64,000 nt of DNA from JANLQX01 sp031418775 (GTDB lineage: Bacteria > Actinomycetota > Acidimicrobiia > Acidimicrobiales > JANYDT01), in NCBI GenBank assembly GCA_031418775.1, contig JANOJN010000272.1, positions 16,246 through 80,245 of the forward strand, written 5' to 3'. Of this stretch, positions 42,129 through 51,391 are shown piece after piece (the stretch's first letter is position 1; each line of letters starts with the position of its first letter). Made by a program: the position numbers and the translations under genes. Below the pieces are notes generated by a model, which was given only the letters and a program-made list of their open reading frames with translations, was not told where the DNA came from and did not search any database.

Positions 42129-43162
42129 TCGCGCTGCTCGTTGCCGGCATCATCTCGTTCTTCACGTCACTGCTCGGGATGCCTTTGCTGATTCGTTGGC
42201 TCGCTGCGAACGGCATCGGCCAACCTATCCGGACCGACGGCCCGCAGACCCACCTGAAGAAGACCGGCACGCCGACTATGGGCGGCATCGCCATCGTCAT
42301 CGCCGCCGTCGCCGGTTACATCGTGCCCCATCTCGTGACGACGCTGCCGTTCAGCCGGCGGGGCCTTCTCGTCGTCTTCGCCTTCGTGGGAGCCGCCCTC
42401 GTCGGCCTGGCCGACGACTGGATCAAGATCAGTCGCAAACGCAGCCTCGGGTTGAACAAGCGCGCCAAGATCGTCGGTCAGTTCCTCGTCGCCGGCATCT
42501 TCGCCGCTCTGGCGATCTCGTGGGCGAAGCTCGATCCGGTGCTCGGGTTCACCCGGCCGCAACGGCCCGGGTGGCTGCTCCCGACGGTGCTCTGGGTCGT
42601 CGTGATGATGTTCGTGGTGATCGGCTGTTCCAACGCCGTGAACCTCACCGACGGACTCGACGGGCTCGCCGCCGGAAGTTCGGTCTACGCCTTCGGCGCC
42701 TACACCGTGATGGCGTTCTGGATGTTCCGCAACTTCGGCGACTATCGAATCGACAACGCGCTCGACGTCTCCGTGGTCGCTGCGTCGATGGTCGGCGCGT
42801 GTGCCGGGTTCCTCTGGTGGAATGCGGCGCCCGCACGCATCTTCATGGGCGACGTCGGCTCACTCGCCATCGGTTCGGCGCTCGGTGCGATCGCCGTGGT
42901 GACCTACACGCCGCTGCTCCTGCCGATCATCGGAGGGCTTTTCGTGATGGAGACACTCTCGGTCATGCTTCAGGTCTTCACGTTCCGCCTCATGGGCGGG
43001 CGGCGGATCTTCCGGATGGCGCCGATCCATCACCACTTCGAGCTCAAGGGCTGGCCGGAGACGACGGTGATCATCAGGTTCTGGATCCTGGCCATGATCG
43101 CCGCGGCCGTCGGGCTGGGTCTGTTCTACGCCGACTTCCTCCGCCTCGGCGGCCTTGGCTGA
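42125..43162 (+). CDS. mraY: Phospho-MurNAc-pentapeptide transferase MraY
   Basis: This 345-residue integral membrane enzyme moves phospho-MurNAc-pentapeptide to undecaprenyl phosphate to make lipid I. It has about ten membrane segments and the catalytic runs GGIAIVIAA, VGLADDWIK, NAVNLTDGLDGLAAG, and HHHFELKGWPET near the end. It starts at GTG 42125 within the murF stop. In most bacteria murD follows mraY; here the next gene, 56 bp on, is ftsW. Confidence 0.96.
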   Translation: MIALLVAGIISFFTSLLGMPLLIRWLAANGIGQPIRTDGPQTHLKKTGTPTMGGIAIVIAAVAGYIVPHLVTTLPFSRRGLLVVFAFVGAALVGLADDWIKISRKRSLGLNKRAKIVGQFLVAGIFAALAISWAKLDPVLGFTRPQRPGWLLPTVLWVVVMMFVVIGCSNAVNLTDGLDGLAAGSSVYAFGAYTVMAFWMFRNFGDYRIDNALDVSVVAASMVGACAGFLWWNAAPARIFMGDVGSLAIGSALGAIAVVTYTPLLLPIIGGLFVMETLSVMLQVFTFRLMGGRRIFRMAPIHHHFELKGWPETTVIIRFWILAMIAAAVGLGLFYADFLRLGGLG

Positions 43163-43217
43163 CCATGCATGTTCCTTCCACTTCAGCGACTTCCACCGGA
43201 CCGGAAAGCGACACCCG

Positions 43218-44573
43218 ATGACCCGAGCTTTCGTCCCTCCCCTCCGGCGACGCGCACCCCAGCGCGTTCGTTCCGGTGCCACCGGTGCGGCGCGCCGCGT
43301 CGGACCGGATGTTCCGGCGATGCGGTCGACCGCCCAGACAGGATGGACGCCAGCGGCGCTCGGCCTCGTCGTCTTGGTGGTCCTGCTCATCGCCACGGGT
43401 CTGGTGTTCGTCGCGTCCGCATCGTCGATCCACTCGCTGACGGTCTACAAGGATCCGTGGTACGTCTTCCGCCGCCAGATGTTGTGGATCGCCATGGGGC
43501 TCGCCGCCGGTCTCGTCGCGATCTTCTTCCCGTACACCGCCTGGCGTCGGCTCGCCAAGCCCATGTTCGCGGTGTCGGTGCTCGCCACCCTCGTGACCCT
43601 CACGCCGCTCGGGCACACGCGCGGCGGCTCGCGTCGCTGGGTCGGTCCGGAGTCGATTGCCGTCCAGCCCACGGAACTGCTCAAGCTCTCCCTCGCGTTC
43701 GCGCTTGCCTCGTTCGTGTGCGCCAGGAGCCATCACCTCGCCGAGCCTGACCACGTCAGGCATTACTTCCTGCGTCCGTTCCTCGTGATCTCGGGAATCG
43801 CGATCGTGCCCGTCCTGCTCCAGCCGGACATGGGAACAGCCATGATCCTGGTACTGATCTGCGCCACGATGGCGGTCGCGTCCGGCCTTGCCGGAAAGAC
43901 CCTTCTTCGTCTCGGTGCGGTCGGAGCCGTGCTCGTCTTCCTGTTTGCGAAGGTCTCACCGTACCGATGGGATCGGGTCGTCGCCTTCCTCAAACCGGGT
44001 CACGACCTGCAAGGCATCGGCTATCACGTGTACCAGTCGAAGCTGGGCTTCGCCTCCGGTGGTCTCGTCGGTCGGGGGATCGGTGCCAGCCGGGCCAAGT
44101 GGGGGTTCCTCCCCAACGCGCACACGGACTTCATCTTTGCGATCATCGGCGAGGAGACGGGGCTGATCGGTGCAGTGGTCGTCCTCGGCCTCTACGGATC
44201 GCTGATCTTCGTCGGCATGCATGTGGCCCGGCGGGCGCGTGACCGATTCGCCTCGCTTGTCGCTGCCGCCATCACCACATGGATCGCGACGCAGGCCGTC
44301 ATCAACACGGGGGCCGTGCTCGGTTCGATGCCGGTTACCGGAGTGCCGCTGCCATTCGTCTCGGTCGGCGGATCCTCCTTCATTGTCCTGATGGTCGCGA
44401 CCGGAGCACTCGTCAACATCGCCCGGACGGGAATGTTCGATCCCACGACCGATCGGGCGACACGATCGCCGACGGGAACGGCGGGGGTCGGACTCGGCAA
44501 CCGCCGAATCCCGAAACTGAGCGCAACCACCCTCAAGGGAGCCCGTCGATCGGCGCCGAGACCTCGACCATGA
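43218..44573 (+). CDS. ftsW: Septal SEDS glycosyltransferase FtsW
   Basis: This 451-residue protein (from ATG 43218) is a SEDS-family peptidoglycan polymerase that works with FtsI at the septum. It has about ten membrane helices, and family signatures GHTRGGSRRWVGP, HTDFIFAIIGEETG and a PVTGVPLPFVSVGGSS loop near the end. An upstream in-frame start at 43155 would overlap mraY and adds 21 residues without a clear domain. Basic Arg-rich tails sit at both ends. Its stop overlaps murG by 4 nt (ATGA). Confidence 0.94.
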   Translation: MTRAFVPPLRRRAPQRVRSGATGAARRVGPDVPAMRSTAQTGWTPAALGLVVLVVLLIATGLVFVASASSIHSLTVYKDPWYVFRRQMLWIAMGLAAGLVAIFFPYTAWRRLAKPMFAVSVLATLVTLTPLGHTRGGSRRWVGPESIAVQPTELLKLSLAFALASFVCARSHHLAEPDHVRHYFLRPFLVISGIAIVPVLLQPDMGTAMILVLICATMAVASGLAGKTLLRLGAVGAVLVFLFAKVSPYRWDRVVAFLKPGHDLQGIGYHVYQSKLGFASGGLVGRGIGASRAKWGFLPNAHTDFIFAIIGEETGLIGAVVVLGLYGSLIFVGMHVARRARDRFASLVAAAITTWIATQAVINTGAVLGSMPVTGVPLPFVSVGGSSFIVLMVATGALVNIARTGMFDPTTDRATRSPTGTAGVGLGNRRIPKLSATTLKGARRSAPRPRP

Positions 44574-45745
44574 CCACAGCCCCCTGGATCATCGTTGCCG
44601 GCGGAGGTACCGCTGGCCACGTGCTCCCGGCCCTGGCCGTGGCCGACACGCTGGTCGCCCGCGGCGTCGACGCCACGAGCATCGTGTTCGTCGGATCGCA
44701 ACGCGGCGTCGAGAAGCGACTTGTTCCGGCTGCCGGCTACGCGCTCACCATGCTCTCGGGCCGAGGGCTGCTGCGCTCCTTCGCCCCTCGGGCGGTCCTC
44801 ACGAATCTCCGCTCATCGCTCGGGCTCCTCGGGGCGACGCTGAGGACGGTCGTCTCGTTTCTCCGCGCCCGGCCGGCTGTCGTTCTCAGCGTCGGCGGGT
44901 ATGCCTCGGTGCCCGCATGCCTCGCCGCCCGACTGACGCGGGTGCCCCTCGTCATCGCCGAGTCCAACGCCCGAGCGGGTCGCAGCGTTCGGGCCTTCTC
45001 GAAGTACGCGAAGGCTGCCGCCGTAGCGTTCCCGACGACCGGCCTTCCCCGGGCCGTCGTGACCGGCAACCCCGTACGCCGCGAGATTCTCGATCTTGCC
45101 CGCAAGCCGGCCGATGTCGCGCGAGCTGACGCCCGAAACGAACTCGGCATCGACTCGGCGACGCAAGTGGTGACCGTCTTCGGTGGCTCGCTCGGAGCCC
45201 GTCGGATCAACGAAACCGTTCTTGCCCTCTGCGACCGCTGGGCAGGGCGCCGGCTCCTGATCCGTCACGTGGTCGGGCCGCGAGATCTCGATTGGGCGCA
45301 GGAGCGCCGCAACGCGTGGTTGTCGGATCATCCGGAGGCAATGCTCGACTACCAGCAGGTCGCGTACGAGGACCAGATGCCGCGTTGGTACGTGGCCTCC
45401 GACGTGATCGTGTGCCGAGCCGGCGCGACCTCGGTCGCCGACCTTTCGGTTCTCGGGGTTCCGGCCATCCTCGTCCCGCTGCCCGGTGCAGCCGAGGACC
45501 ACCAGACCGCAAACGCGCGTGCCGTCGTCGATGACGGGGCCGCGGTCCTGCTCGCCGATCGGGACCTGGGGGCAGAACGACTGGCCGAAGCGCTCGATCA
45601 GTTGCTCCACGATCCTGACCGCCGATCGGCGCTCGCTGCCGCGCAACGTCGCCGGAGCCGTCCCGACGCCGGCGACGCCATTGCCCAACTCCTCTTCACC
45701 CACGCGGCCCGCCAGCCTTCACTCGTCGGCCGCTCCCAGGGGTGA
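44570..45745 (+). CDS. murG: Lipid II-forming GlcNAc transferase MurG
   Basis: The 391-residue peripheral membrane enzyme attaches GlcNAc to lipid I to give lipid II. The nucleotide-binding loop GGGTAGHVLPALAVA opens the protein and the donor-site motif VCRAGATSVADLS and PLPGAAEDHQTANA lie near 290-320. Length is normal. ATG 44570 overlaps the ftsW stop. It overlaps murC by 4 nt. Confidence 0.95.
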   Translation: MTTAPWIIVAGGGTAGHVLPALAVADTLVARGVDATSIVFVGSQRGVEKRLVPAAGYALTMLSGRGLLRSFAPRAVLTNLRSSLGLLGATLRTVVSFLRARPAVVLSVGGYASVPACLAARLTRVPLVIAESNARAGRSVRAFSKYAKAAAVAFPTTGLPRAVVTGNPVRREILDLARKPADVARADARNELGIDSATQVVTVFGGSLGARRINETVLALCDRWAGRRLLIRHVVGPRDLDWAQERRNAWLSDHPEAMLDYQQVAYEDQMPRWYVASDVIVCRAGATSVADLSVLGVPAILVPLPGAAEDHQTANARAVVDDGAAVLLADRDLGAERLAEALDQLLHDPDRRSALAAAQRRRSRPDAGDAIAQLLFTHAARQPSLVGRSQG

Positions 45746-47148
45746 CTCAGATGTTCTCCCTCCACCGTCCGGCGCGTGTGCACATCATCGCCGTCGGTGG
45801 CGCCGCAATGGGACCGATCGCCACCATCCTGCACGCCTGCGGCCATACGGTGAGCGGAAGCGACCAGGCGGAGTCGGCCATGCTCGACACGCTTCGAGAA
45901 CTCGGTGTGGTCGTGCATGTCGGCCATCGCGCCGAACATGTCACCGGCGTCGACGTGGTCATCCATTCGGCGGCGATCAAGCCGGGAAACGTGGAACTCG
46001 ACGCAGCGCTCGAGGGTGGCGTTCCCTGTCTCAGCCGGGCTGATGCGATGGAGGTGATCTGCGCCGACAAGCGGGTCATCGCGGTGAGCGGGGCACACGG
46101 CAAGACGACGACCTCCGCAATGCTGGCCACGCTCATGGTCGATGCCGGGGAGGACCCGTCGTTCCTGGTCGGCTCCACCGTCGCCCGTTTCGGCAGCGGG
46201 GTGCGCTGGACCAACTCCTCGGACTGGTTCGTCCTCGAGGCCGACGAGAGCGATGGCTCGTTCCTCCGGGCGAACGCGGAGGCGGTGATCGTCACCAACG
46301 CAGATCCGGACCATCTCGACTTCTGGGGGACTGAGCAAGCGCTCCTCGACGGCTACGGGCGATTCATCGATTCCGCGGCGATCGCCGTCGTCTGCGTCGA
46401 GAACCCCAACTCGGCGAGTCTCGCCCATGCCTTTTCCGGCGATCATATGCATACCTATGGTTGGGACCCGAATGGAGACTGGAAGATCGGGCACTTCGTA
46501 CCGGAGCGGCTCGGCTCCCGTTTCGACGTGATCGAGCCGGACGGCAGCTCGACCGCCGTGGTCATCCACGTGCCCGGCGACCACAACGCGCTCAACGCCA
46601 CCGCCGCCTTCGCGCTCCTGCGTCGTCTCGGTCTCGACGCATCGGTGCTGGCCCGCTCCATGGCCGCCTTCGGTGGCGTGTCGCGGCGATTCGAATTCCG
46701 CGGCGAAGCGAACGGTGTCACCTTCGTCGACGACTACGCACACCTTCCCGCTGAGGTCGCCACGAACGTCGCTAGCGCCGTCAGGGCCAATTGGTCCCGG
46801 GTGATCGCCATCTTCCAACCGCACCGCTACACCCGCGTGAGAGATGTCGGCCGCGAGTTCGGGACATCGTTCGCCGGTGCCGACGTCGTCATCATCTGCG
46901 GTCTCTATGCCGCAGGGCAACAGCCGATCGAAGGGATCTCGGGGAGGACGGTGTTCGACGCCGTCGCCCGAGCACGACCCGACGGTGAGCAGTACTACTG
47001 CGAGACCCGGGCCGAGCTCGCCGATCTGGTCCCGCGGGTCGTGCGGTCCGGTGATCTCGTACTGACCATGAATGCAGGCGATCTCACGACCTTCCCCGAC
47101 GAGATGCTCTCGTCGGACTGGGCGACCGGCCGGGCAGGGCATCGATGA
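45742..47148 (+). CDS. murC: UDP-MurNAc-L-alanine ligase MurC
   Basis: This 468-residue ligase adds L-Ala to UDP-MurNAc. The ATP loop is SGAHGKTTTSAML, followed by LEADESDGSFL and TNADPDHLDFWG. The N-terminal Rossmann loop reads AVGGAAMGPIATIL, and the usual GHHPTE-type motif appears as YAHLPAEVATNV, so a few canonical residues are changed. The DNA-binding-domain order is that of MurC and not of Mpl. GTG 45742 lies in the murG stop. It overlaps murB by 4 nt. Confidence 0.93.
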   Translation: MTQMFSLHRPARVHIIAVGGAAMGPIATILHACGHTVSGSDQAESAMLDTLRELGVVVHVGHRAEHVTGVDVVIHSAAIKPGNVELDAALEGGVPCLSRADAMEVICADKRVIAVSGAHGKTTTSAMLATLMVDAGEDPSFLVGSTVARFGSGVRWTNSSDWFVLEADESDGSFLRANAEAVIVTNADPDHLDFWGTEQALLDGYGRFIDSAAIAVVCVENPNSASLAHAFSGDHMHTYGWDPNGDWKIGHFVPERLGSRFDVIEPDGSSTAVVIHVPGDHNALNATAAFALLRRLGLDASVLARSMAAFGGVSRRFEFRGEANGVTFVDDYAHLPAEVATNVASAVRANWSRVIAIFQPHRYTRVRDVGREFGTSFAGADVVIICGLYAAGQQPIEGISGRTVFDAVARARPDGEQYYCETRAELADLVPRVVRSGDLVLTMNAGDLTTFPDEMLSSDWATGRAGHR

Positions 47149-48182
47149 GCGGGGCCGAGGTGATCGCCCGCGCCGCCGCTCTGCTCGGGCCCCGAGCCGA
47201 ACACGGCGTGGAGCTGGCGCCGTTCACCACCTTCCGCATCGGCGGACCGGCGCGGCTCGTCGTCCGTGCCCAGAGCGCCGACGACTTCAGCGCGTTGCAC
47301 GACGCCGTCTGCGCCACCGGTGTCGATGTTCTGGTCATCGGACAGGGTTCGAACCTGCTCATCGGTGACGACGGGTGGCCTGGCCTCGTCGTGGTCGTCG
47401 GTGGCGGCGAGGGCGACGCGATCGACATCGAGCGCACGGCCGATCACGAGTTCATGGTGCGGGCGGGCGCCGGAGTGAAGCTGCCGGTACTCGCACGGCG
47501 ATCGGTGGCCGAAGGGGCCACCGGCCTCGAATGGATGGTCGGTGTGCCCGGCTCGGTCGGCGGTGCGGTGAGGATGAACGCGGGGGGTCACGGATCGGAC
47601 GTGGCCACGAACATCGTCAGCGCCGACGTCGTCGACCTCGCCGACGATGTCGGCATCGTCCGTCGTTCATCCGGGTCCCTGGGCCTCGCCTACCGACACA
47701 GCGACCTCTCTGCTTCGGAGGTCGTCATCAATGCAGCATTCCGGTGTGGCGTCGGCCCGAGCGCGGCGGGGGAGGAGACGCTCCGTGAGATCGTCCGGTG
47801 GCGACGCACCCATCAGCCCGGCGGCGCCAACTGCGGCTCGGTGTTCACCAACCCCCCGGGCGACTCGGCCGGCCGCCTGATCGACGCGGCCGGATTGAAG
47901 GGGAACCGGATCGGCGGCGCATCCGTGTCCGACAAACATGCCAACTTCATCCAGGCCGACCCGGGCGCATCCGCCGCCGATGTCTGGGCGCTCATCACCG
48001 ACGTACGGGCGCGGGTGTTCGAACGCTTCGGCGTGGTGCTGACCCCGGAGGTGCGCACCGCCGGCTTCCTCGCAGAACTGCCCGTGCTCGCCCCGCAAGG
48101 TTCGCGGAACGACGTTCGTGACGAAGACCATGCTCCTTCGCCGACCGGCCGATCGGTCGCCGAACCCGAACACAACCACTGA
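47145..48182 (+). CDS. murB: UDP-N-acetylenolpyruvoylglucosamine reductase MurB
   Basis: This 345-residue FAD enzyme reduces enolpyruvyl-UDP-GlcNAc to UDP-MurNAc with NADPH. FAD contacts lie in TFRIGGPARLVV, GQGSNLLIGDDGW and MVGVPGSVGGAVRMNAGG. The later substrate part carries GSVFTNPPGDSAGRLIDAAGLKG and SDKHANFI. It has the short, type I size. The ATG overlaps murC and the stop overlaps ftsQ by one base (TGATG). Confidence 0.95.
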   Translation: MSGAEVIARAAALLGPRAEHGVELAPFTTFRIGGPARLVVRAQSADDFSALHDAVCATGVDVLVIGQGSNLLIGDDGWPGLVVVVGGGEGDAIDIERTADHEFMVRAGAGVKLPVLARRSVAEGATGLEWMVGVPGSVGGAVRMNAGGHGSDVATNIVSADVVDLADDVGIVRRSSGSLGLAYRHSDLSASEVVINAAFRCGVGPSAAGEETLREIVRWRRTHQPGGANCGSVFTNPPGDSAGRLIDAAGLKGNRIGGASVSDKHANFIQADPGASAADVWALITDVRARVFERFGVVLTPEVRTAGFLAELPVLAPQGSRNDVRDEDHAPSPTGRSVAEPEHNH

Positions 48183-49393
48183 TGTCTCGTTCCCACCTGT
48201 CTGGAGTCCGTCCCGTGTCAGATCTCATCGATCAAGCGTCGCCCGGTTTCGCCGATCCCGCCGTCCCGTCGGCAACGGCGACGACCGCCGTGCTCGACCG
48301 CGGCTCCACCGAGGGTCGGCCGCTCGAATCCTTTGCACCGGTGGCGTCGATGCGGATGCGTCCGGCTCCCGAACCAGCACGGTCGATGACCCCGACCAGC
48401 AACAAGGACGCGCCGACGCCCGCTGCGGGACCAGCCGGCGGTGGTTCCGTCAGTTCCGGCCCGTCCCGGCCATTCCCGTCGGGTTCGAGGCGCCCGGGAG
48501 CGGTTGGAGGGGTGACCGTCCGCGCCCCGCTCCTCGATCCCACGAGAGCAGCACCGACCCCGCAAGCCCGCCCGCACGTGTCTTCGTCGGGTCGGCGACA
48601 GGCGCCGGCCCATCCACGGCTCGCCGACCGTCAGCGTTCCATCCGTCGCACCGAGCGCGTCGCTCTTCTGCGGCCATTCCTGGTTCCCGTGGCGCTGGTC
48701 GCCACGCTCGCCTCCGGCGCGTGGGTGGCGCTGCTGTCGCCTCTGCTGTCGGTGTCGACCGTCGTGCTCCGCTTCAACGGCTCAGCGGCAGAACAGCAGG
48801 AGATCTCCCGCATCATCACGCCGATGCGCAACAACAACCTGCTCCGGCTCGACGTCGGAAACCGCGAGTCAGCGCTCCGCTCGTTGCCGTGGGTCGCGAC
48901 GGCGACTGTGCGGCGCTCGTTCCCCCGGACCGTGGAGGTGAGCGTGACGGCACACGACGTCGCGGGCGCCGTGCAACTCCCGAACGGCCGCGTCGCCCTG
49001 ACCGCCACCGACGGGTCGGTCCTCTCGATCGTCGACGCCGATGATGCGTCGGTCCTCGGACTGCCGTCGTTCGACCTGGGTCTGACGGCCATCCCGGCCC
49101 CCAATGATTCGCTGGCCGACCCGGCTCCCGCGGTGCTATCCAGCGCGAAGGCCATCGAACGTCGGCTCCCGGGTCGGCTGCTGCGGGTCGTGCTCCGCGA
49201 CAGCGGAGTCGAGTGGTTGCTCAAGCCGACGGACGGGGGCTCGGCGGCGCGGGTGCTGGTCGGTCGACCAAGGGACTCCGACGTTCCAGCCGCCGCGCTC
49301 GCGTCGGTGCTCAGTCGCCCGGGGCCGATGCCGAAGACGATCGACTTGCGCACTCCCGACACCCCGATCCTCACCTTCGCTGCCGTCGGCTGA
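48182..49393 (+). CDS. ftsQ: Division protein FtsQ/DivIB
   Basis: This 403-residue protein has about 155 disordered, Pro/Ser/Arg-rich cytoplasmic residues, one membrane helix (about 163-187, PFLVPVALVATLASGAWVALL) and a POTRA domain beginning VSTVVLRFNGSAAEQQ, with ALRSLPWVATATVRRSFPRTVEV at its core. It links FtsL/FtsB to the division complex. ATG 48182 overlaps the murB stop. It is the last gene before ftsZ. Confidence 0.92.
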   Translation: MSRSHLSGVRPVSDLIDQASPGFADPAVPSATATTAVLDRGSTEGRPLESFAPVASMRMRPAPEPARSMTPTSNKDAPTPAAGPAGGGSVSSGPSRPFPSGSRRPGAVGGVTVRAPLLDPTRAAPTPQARPHVSSSGRRQAPAHPRLADRQRSIRRTERVALLRPFLVPVALVATLASGAWVALLSPLLSVSTVVLRFNGSAAEQQEISRIITPMRNNNLLRLDVGNRESALRSLPWVATATVRRSFPRTVEVSVTAHDVAGAVQLPNGRVALTATDGSVLSIVDADDASVLGLPSFDLGLTAIPAPNDSLADPAPAVLSSAKAIERRLPGRLLRVVLRDSGVEWLLKPTDGGSAARVLVGRPRDSDVPAAALASVLSRPGPMPKTIDLRTPDTPILTFAAVG

Positions 49394-49550
49394 CGCGCCC
49401 CGGGTAGCCCGCCTCGGTCCGTCCGCCTCGTTGCCGCGCGCAATCGGCGAGGCAGGTCGTGCAGCGACTTGCCACGTCCAATCCCATCCCCGGCACTAAC
49501 CTGCCCCCAATCACTCGGGTGGTCCGCACTACGCGCCTGCCCCACTCTTC

Positions 49551-49555
49551 GGAGG
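49551..49555 (+). promoter_or_regulatory. Ribosome binding site deciding the ftsZ start
   Basis: GGAGG lies 5 nt before the GTG at 49561 and picks this start over the longer frame beginning at 49459. The 167-bp ftsQ-ftsZ gap holds only weak promoter-like elements (TTGCCA at 49469-49474, TAACCT at 49497-49502, spacing 22). Confidence 0.7.
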
Positions 49556-49560
49556 TCCTT

Positions 49561-50679
49561 GTGGTCCCACCACAGAATTACCTGGCTGTCATCAAGGTTG
49601 TCGGTTGCGGCGGCGGTGGCGTCAATGCCGTCAACCGGATGATCGAGGCCGGGCTGAAGGGGTCCGAGTTCATCGCGGTGAACACCGATGCGCAGGCGCT
49701 GCTGATGAGCGACGCCGATGTCAAGCTCGACATCGGCCGCGAGCTCACCCGTGGTCTTGGCGCGGGATCCGATCCCGAGATTGGCCGTCGGGCCGCTGAG
49801 GAACACATCGAGGAGATCCGGGAGGCCATCAAAGGTGCTGACATGGTCTTCGTGACCGCAGGCGAGGGTGGTGGCACCGGCACCGGTTCGGCTCCGGTCA
49901 TCGCGGAGGTGGCGAAGTCCATGGGTGCGTTGACCATCGGTGTCGTGACCCGTCCGTTTTCGTTCGAAGGCCGTCGCCGTTCGGTGCAGGCGGAGAACGG
50001 CATCCAGCACCTCAAGGAGAAGGTCGACACCCTCATCGTCATCCCGAACGACCGCCTCCTCACCGTTGCGTCCGACAAGACGACCATGGTGACGGCGTTC
50101 AAGATGGCCGACGAGGTGCTGCTCCAGGGTGTGCAGGGCATCACCGACCTGATCACGATCCCCGGACTCATCAACACCGACTTTGCCGACGTGCGGGCCA
50201 TCCTCCAAGATGCGGGCACCTCGCTCATGGGCATCGGCTACGGCACCGGCAACGGACGTGCGGCGACCGCAGCTCGCACGGCGATCTCGTCTCCGCTCCT
50301 CGAGTCCTCCGTCGAGGGGGCCCGTGGCATTCTGCTGAACATCACCGGTGCACACGACCTTGGCCTCTTCGAGGTCAACGAGGCTGCGGAAATCATCCGG
50401 GGCGTGGCCCACCCCGATGCCAACATCATCTTCGGAACGGTGATCGACGACGCCATGGAAGATGTCGTTCGTGTCACCGTCATCGCCGCCGGCTTCGACC
50501 GCTGGGACGACCAGCGCAAGAGCTCGTCGCCGGCGACCAGCAGCGGTGGTCCGGGAAGCTCCGAGAAGGGTCTGCGCGCCGTACCGAATCCGGCTGACGA
50601 CATCTTCACGTCGCCCGACGACGGCGGCGGCTACAGCGGTGACGACGACGAGTTCGACGTCCCTTCGTTCTTGAAGTAG
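49561..50679 (+). CDS. ftsZ: Cell division GTPase FtsZ
   Basis: The 372-residue tubulin-like GTPase forms the Z-ring. The nucleotide loop CGGGGVNAVNRM comes first, the tubulin signature GGGTGTG is at residues 103-109, and the T7 loop NTDFAD is near 205. The C-terminal tail ends DDEFDVPSFLK, the conserved peptide that binds SepF in actinobacteria. The start is GTG 49561 with a GGAGG site. The usual actinobacterial order ftsQ-ftsZ-pgeF follows. Confidence 0.98.
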   Translation: MVPPQNYLAVIKVVGCGGGGVNAVNRMIEAGLKGSEFIAVNTDAQALLMSDADVKLDIGRELTRGLGAGSDPEIGRRAAEEHIEEIREAIKGADMVFVTAGEGGGTGTGSAPVIAEVAKSMGALTIGVVTRPFSFEGRRRSVQAENGIQHLKEKVDTLIVIPNDRLLTVASDKTTMVTAFKMADEVLLQGVQGITDLITIPGLINTDFADVRAILQDAGTSLMGIGYGTGNGRAATAARTAISSPLLESSVEGARGILLNITGAHDLGLFEVNEAAEIIRGVAHPDANIIFGTVIDDAMEDVVRVTVIAAGFDRWDDQRKSSSPATSSGGPGSSEKGLRAVPNPADDIFTSPDDGGGYSGDDDEFDVPSFLK

Positions 50680-50713
50680 CCACGTCCGGCCGTCGAGCAC
50701 AGCGCACGCTTTC

Positions 50714-51391
50714 TTGCCGGTCCCGACCCTCGACGTCGACGGGTGGTCCGTCTGCTTCACCGACCGTCGCGACGGTGACTTCGGGCCGTCGAGCGTCGGT
50801 GTGGCGGAGCGCCGTGCCGCCATCGTCGGCGCCTTGCCCGTTGCGTGGCTCCGCCAAACACACGGATCGGGCGTGGTGCTGTTCGCCGGCCCCCACGCGG
50901 TCGGCCAGTTGGCGGGCGCGGACGGAGATGCGGCCGTCACTGACGCGCCCGGCGTCGCCCTGTGCGTCGTGACCGCTGACTGTGCCCCGATCGCGATCGT
51001 CGCGGGACATGTCGGTGCAGTCGTGCATGCCGGCTGGCAGGGTCTTCTCTCTGGGGTGATCGAAGCGGCGGTCGCGGCGGTCGGGCGGCTCGCCGGCCCG
51101 GACGCGTCGCCCCGCGCAGTCCTCGGTCCGTGCATCCACCCGGGTTCGTATGCATTTGGCGCCGACGATCTTGACCGGGTGGCAGCGCGCTACGGGGAAC
51201 AGGTGCGCAGTCACACCGTGGACGGCCGACCTGCGCTCGACCTTCCCGGCGCCGTCGAAGCGGCGCTGTCAGCGGTGCAGGTTCCGGTATCGCTCGCCTG
51301 GAATACCGACACCTCGTCGCCGAGCCTCTACTCGCACCGGACCAGGGCCGATCCCGAGCGACAGGCGATGTTCCTCTGGCGGGACCGATGA
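50714..51391 (+). CDS. pgeF: Laccase-domain protein PgeF (YfiH family)
   Basis: This 225-residue protein belongs to the YfiH/PgeF copper/zinc family, which in E. coli edits wrongly incorporated peptidoglycan residues. The metal motifs are RQTHGSG, TADCAPIAI, HAGWQGLLSG and GPCIHPGSY. It starts at TTG 50714, the only start before the conserved region. Location beside ftsZ is the common actinobacterial arrangement. Its stop overlaps yggS by 4 nt. Confidence 0.9.
   Translation: MPVPTLDVDGWSVCFTDRRDGDFGPSSVGVAERRAAIVGALPVAWLRQTHGSGVVLFAGPHAVGQLAGADGDAAVTDAPGVALCVVTADCAPIAIVAGHVGAVVHAGWQGLLSGVIEAAVAAVGRLAGPDASPRAVLGPCIHPGSYAFGADDLDRVAARYGEQVRSHTVDGRPALDLPGAVEAALSAVQVPVSLAWNTDTSSPSLYSHRTRADPERQAMFLWRDR

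Noticed and set aside
43155..43217. Upstream start of ftsW
   Set aside because: It adds 21 residues without hydrophobic or conserved content and overlaps mraY; ATG 43218 is preferred.
48631..51135. 834-codon open frame on the minus strand over ftsQ, ftsZ and pgeF
   Set aside because: It is antisense to three well-supported genes and has no domain.
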